Shown here in pieces: positions 39,863 through 41,506 of a DNA stretch of 41,506 nt; the stretch's first letter is position 1; each line of letters begins with the position of its first letter. Both the position numbers and the translations under genes were made by a program. The notes beneath the pieces were generated by a model. The model saw only the letters and a program-made list of their open reading frames with translations, made no database searches and was not told where the DNA came from. The stretch is from an uncultured Clostridia bacterium (GTDB taxonomy: Bacteria; Bacillota; Clostridia; Christensenellales; UBA1750): positions 1 through 41,506 of the forward strand of contig CAJFMX010000022.1 in the NCBI GenBank assembly GCA_904393115.1, written 5' to 3'.

Positions 39863-40729
39863 CTACCTGCGCGCCATTCCCGCCGTCCTTCGCTGGCTCG
39901 AACTCGACGCGCGCTTCTCCTCTTCCAGCACCGCGCTGGACACCTTCTTGCTCGAGGAGGAAGAGGACTTTCTCCCCGACGACGAGCGCCCGCTCCCCGA
40001 TGTGTTTGCTGCGTAGGCCGCGCTCGCCTCGTAATATGCCTTGCGCAGGTCGTTCTCCGCCTCCCACTGGCGCAGCGCCGCCTCCTGGCTCTGCTGTGCA
40101 TTGAAGCGCTGCGCCTCGAGCACGGCCTGCTGCTGGCTCTGCCACATGCTTCCCGCGTACTGGGCGGCGCTAGCATTGCGTCCTGCCTCCAATTGTAGGA
40201 GCGCATCCGCATAGTCTCCTTGCAGGGCGGCCTCGTTGCGGTTCGCCTCGTATTCGTTGCGCTGCAGCATGTCCGTGGCGTAGCTCGAGCGGCCGAAGCC
40301 CCGCGCATTTGCCGCCGTCTCCAGGCGCGCGGCGGACTGCACGCGGTTCTCCTCGTTGGCCGCCTGCGCCGCCTCCAGGCGCCGCTGCGCGCTCTGGCGC
40401 CCCGCCTCGTACTGCGCGGCGTAGATCTCCTGCCCGACGGCCAGCCAGTCCGAAAAGCTCCTCTGCTCGGGCACGTCCACGAGCTGGGGCGTGAACTGCG
40501 GCGCGAGCCCTCCGCCCGCCTCCGCACCGGCAAAGCTCCCGGCGCTCGTGAATCCCAGCCCGCTCACCAGCGCGTCCACCGCCTGCCGGTTCTGCTGGTA
40601 GGCGCGCTCCGTGTACGCGCCCCACTTGCCGTCCACGCCGCCCGCGCCCAGGTTCGCGCCCAATGTCTTCAGCGCCGACTGCACCGCCAGGGTGTAGTTC
40701 GCATCCTTGCTCTTGTCGTAGCTCGCCAT
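39863..40729 (-). CDS. Unrecognised protein with a peptidoglycan-binding-like N-terminus and a long coiled coil
   Basis: 288 residues, no signal peptide. Residues about 11-50 (YTLAVQSALKTLGANLGAGG, then VDGKWGAYTERAYQQNRQ) resemble a PG-binding_1 repeat, including the VDGKWG...T core. Residues about 85-230 are Ala/Gln/Glu-rich and predicted helical or coiled coil (YAAQYEAGRQSAQRRLEAAQ, RNEYEANRNEAALQGDYADA). The tail is Ser/Arg/Lys-rich (SGRSSSGRKSSSSSSKK) and very basic at the end. This composition is reminiscent of virion-internal or tail-tape-associated proteins and spore-associated proteins; neither is shown. GGAGGAGGG precedes ATG 40729, 19 bases after the upstream gene. Function unknown. 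Confidence 0.7.
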   Translation of the reverse strand: MASYDKSKDANYTLAVQSALKTLGANLGAGGVDGKWGAYTERAYQQNRQAVDALVSGLGFTSAGSFAGAEAGGGLAPQFTPQLVDVPEQRSFSDWLAVGQEIYAAQYEAGRQSAQRRLEAAQAANEENRVQSAARLETAANARGFGRSSYATDMLQRNEYEANRNEAALQGDYADALLQLEAGRNASAAQYAGSMWQSQQQAVLEAQRFNAQQSQEAALRQWEAENDLRKAYYEASAAYAANTSGSGRSSSGRKSSSSSSKKVSSAVLEEEKRASSSSQRRTAGMARR

Positions 40730-40748
40730 GCGCTCCCTCCTCCGCTTC

Positions 40749-41336
40749 TCACTCCAACACCAGGGCCGAGGCGAATGCGCCGCAGCGCGCCACCGCGATC
40801 TCTCCGCCCGATACGCTTGCCTCCACCCCGATGTTCGTCACACCCTTTTCCCGGTTGATGAGCAGGAACGGCGCGGAAATCGTGCTCGCGCCGTCCAGCT
40901 TCTGCGCAAACGTCGCTGCGGCCGTGCCGTTCTCCTTGATGACACAGGTGAGCACCGCCTGCGAACCCGGGTTGCTCGCCCCATTGCCCGTGATGGAGAA
41001 CAGCACCAGAATCTGCGCGTTCTCCCCGTGCGAAAGGTCAAAGTCGCACAGGACTTCCGGCGTCTCCTTGACGAGCGCCGGCGCCGTGTTGCCCGAGGTG
41101 TAGCCGCGCACCGGGCTGCGCGCCTGCACGCTCGCCTTGGAGAATCCCTTGATGATGAAGCTCTCGTTGACGTATTGCAGGAACTTGTTCAGCTTCTCCT
41201 GTTCCTTGGCCACCGCCGAGCGCGAGGCCGCCGGGTATTTCCCGTTCGCCTCGCGGTATTGCATGTCCCGCGCCGTCGCCCCGCAAAGGTCCAGGTGCGG
41301 CGTGGCCACTACGTCCACCGTGAACGAATCGCTCAT
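40749..41336 (-). CDS. Unrecognised 195-residue protein, first gene of a two-gene unit
   Basis: No family recognised. It begins MSDSFTVDVVATPHLDL and has a helical YREANGKYPAASRSAVAKEQ followed by LNKFLQYVNESFIIKGFS. The rest is beta-rich with a regular strand pattern (ALVKETPEVLCDFDLSHGEN, AQILVLFSITGNGASNPGSQ, TCVIKENGTAAATFAQKL, FLLINREKGVTNIGVEASVS), suggesting a jelly-roll or phage-fibre-like domain. No signal peptide or membrane helix. GAGAGGAGG precedes ATG 41336; a longer reading into repeat C is rejected. Probably co-transcribed with the gene at 39863. Confidence 0.7.
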   Translation of the reverse strand: MSDSFTVDVVATPHLDLCGATARDMQYREANGKYPAASRSAVAKEQEKLNKFLQYVNESFIIKGFSKASVQARSPVRGYTSGNTAPALVKETPEVLCDFDLSHGENAQILVLFSITGNGASNPGSQAVLTCVIKENGTAAATFAQKLDGASTISAPFLLINREKGVTNIGVEASVSGGEIAVARCGAFASALVLE

Positions 41337-41359
41337 GTCGTTCCTCCTCTCTCCGCCTT

Positions 41360-41506
41360 CTCCCCATGCCCGCCCAACCTCCCCCCTCCCCGCCATTTTT
41401 CGTTGGCGCCGGCCCTGCCGGCACCGCGTATCCAGAGATTCGCCGCCAGGCGAATCTCCCCGCTTGACCGTACCCGTTCCGCCTCCCGCCATCCCTTCCC
41501 CATACC
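41360..41506. repeat. Additional copy of repeat C at the window end
   Basis: Same frames as array C (CCCCGCCAT, CGTATCC, CCCGCTTGACCGTACCCG, CTCCCGCCATCC) and the same invariant hairpin AGATTCGCC / GGCGAATCT. The variable slot reads GGCGCCGGCCCTGCCGGCACC, again self-complementary. It lies about 25 bases upstream of the 195-residue gene, the same relative place as array C to the kinase gene. It runs off the window. Confidence 0.85.

Overview
The window looks like chromosome of a GC-rich, endospore-lineage Clostridia/Firmicutes bacterium. The evidence is the gene content and order: dgt-dnaG-rpoD-trmK-nif3, infC-rpmI-rplT behind an attenuator, a T-box in front of pheST, murB-rapZ-whiA-crh, and the sporulation-type pair yqfC/yqfD next to phoH. 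I cannot name a genus from this. Most of the window is strongly GC-rich. The first 3.4 kb is visibly AT-richer (26 of 60 G/C in one hand-counted line of the transposase) and holds an IS3-family element at the window edge, a WYL-domain regulator and a decayed IS1182-type transposase, so it is probably accessory DNA.

Layout. 1-3.5 kb: accessory segment. 3.5-8.6 kb (- strand): pfkA, a 66-codon protein and dnaE. 8.7-9.3 kb: tandem repeat array A and a long hairpin. 9.4-13.6 kb (+): ABC exporter operon (ATPase, anchored surface protein, FtsX-type permease). 13.6-18 kb (-): crh-like HPr, whiA, rapZ, murB and a solute-binding protein. 18.1-19.6 kb (+): a uroporphyrinogen-decarboxylase-family gene whose 3' end runs into array B. 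19.6-23.8 kb (-): zapA, pheT, pheS and the T-box leader. 23.8-25.8 kb: a 42-residue membrane peptide (+), a small lipoprotein (-) and a PLP aminotransferase (+). 26-34.3 kb (-): SpoU methyltransferase, rplT, rpmI, infC, nif3-like, trmK, rpoD, dnaG, dgt. 34.5-39.6 kb (-): sensor kinase, array C, phoH, yqfD, yqfC. 39.8-41.5 kb (-): two unrecognised genes preceded by another copy of repeat C.

The genes are mostly housekeeping: replication (dnaE, dnaG), transcription (rpoD), translation (infC, rplT, rpmI, pheST, RNA methyltransferases), cell envelope and division (murB, rapZ, whiA, zapA) and carbon control (pfkA, crh-like). Regulation is unusually legible: sigma-A-type promoters, a Phe T-box, an infC-leader attenuator and many terminators.

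The least ordinary feature is the intergenic DNA. Several repeat families share one design: short conserved 'frame' sequences separated by hairpin slots. The sequence of a slot changes from copy to copy, but the ability to base-pair is kept. Copies sit against stop codons (pfkA, phoH), upstream of ribosome-binding sites (kinase, last gene), between divergent genes (dnaE/ABC operon) and between convergent genes (uroD-like/zapA). One array supplies the C-terminal codons of a gene, and a miniature 18-base version lies inside the ABC ATPase coding region. I regard this as the best candidate for something undescribed here.
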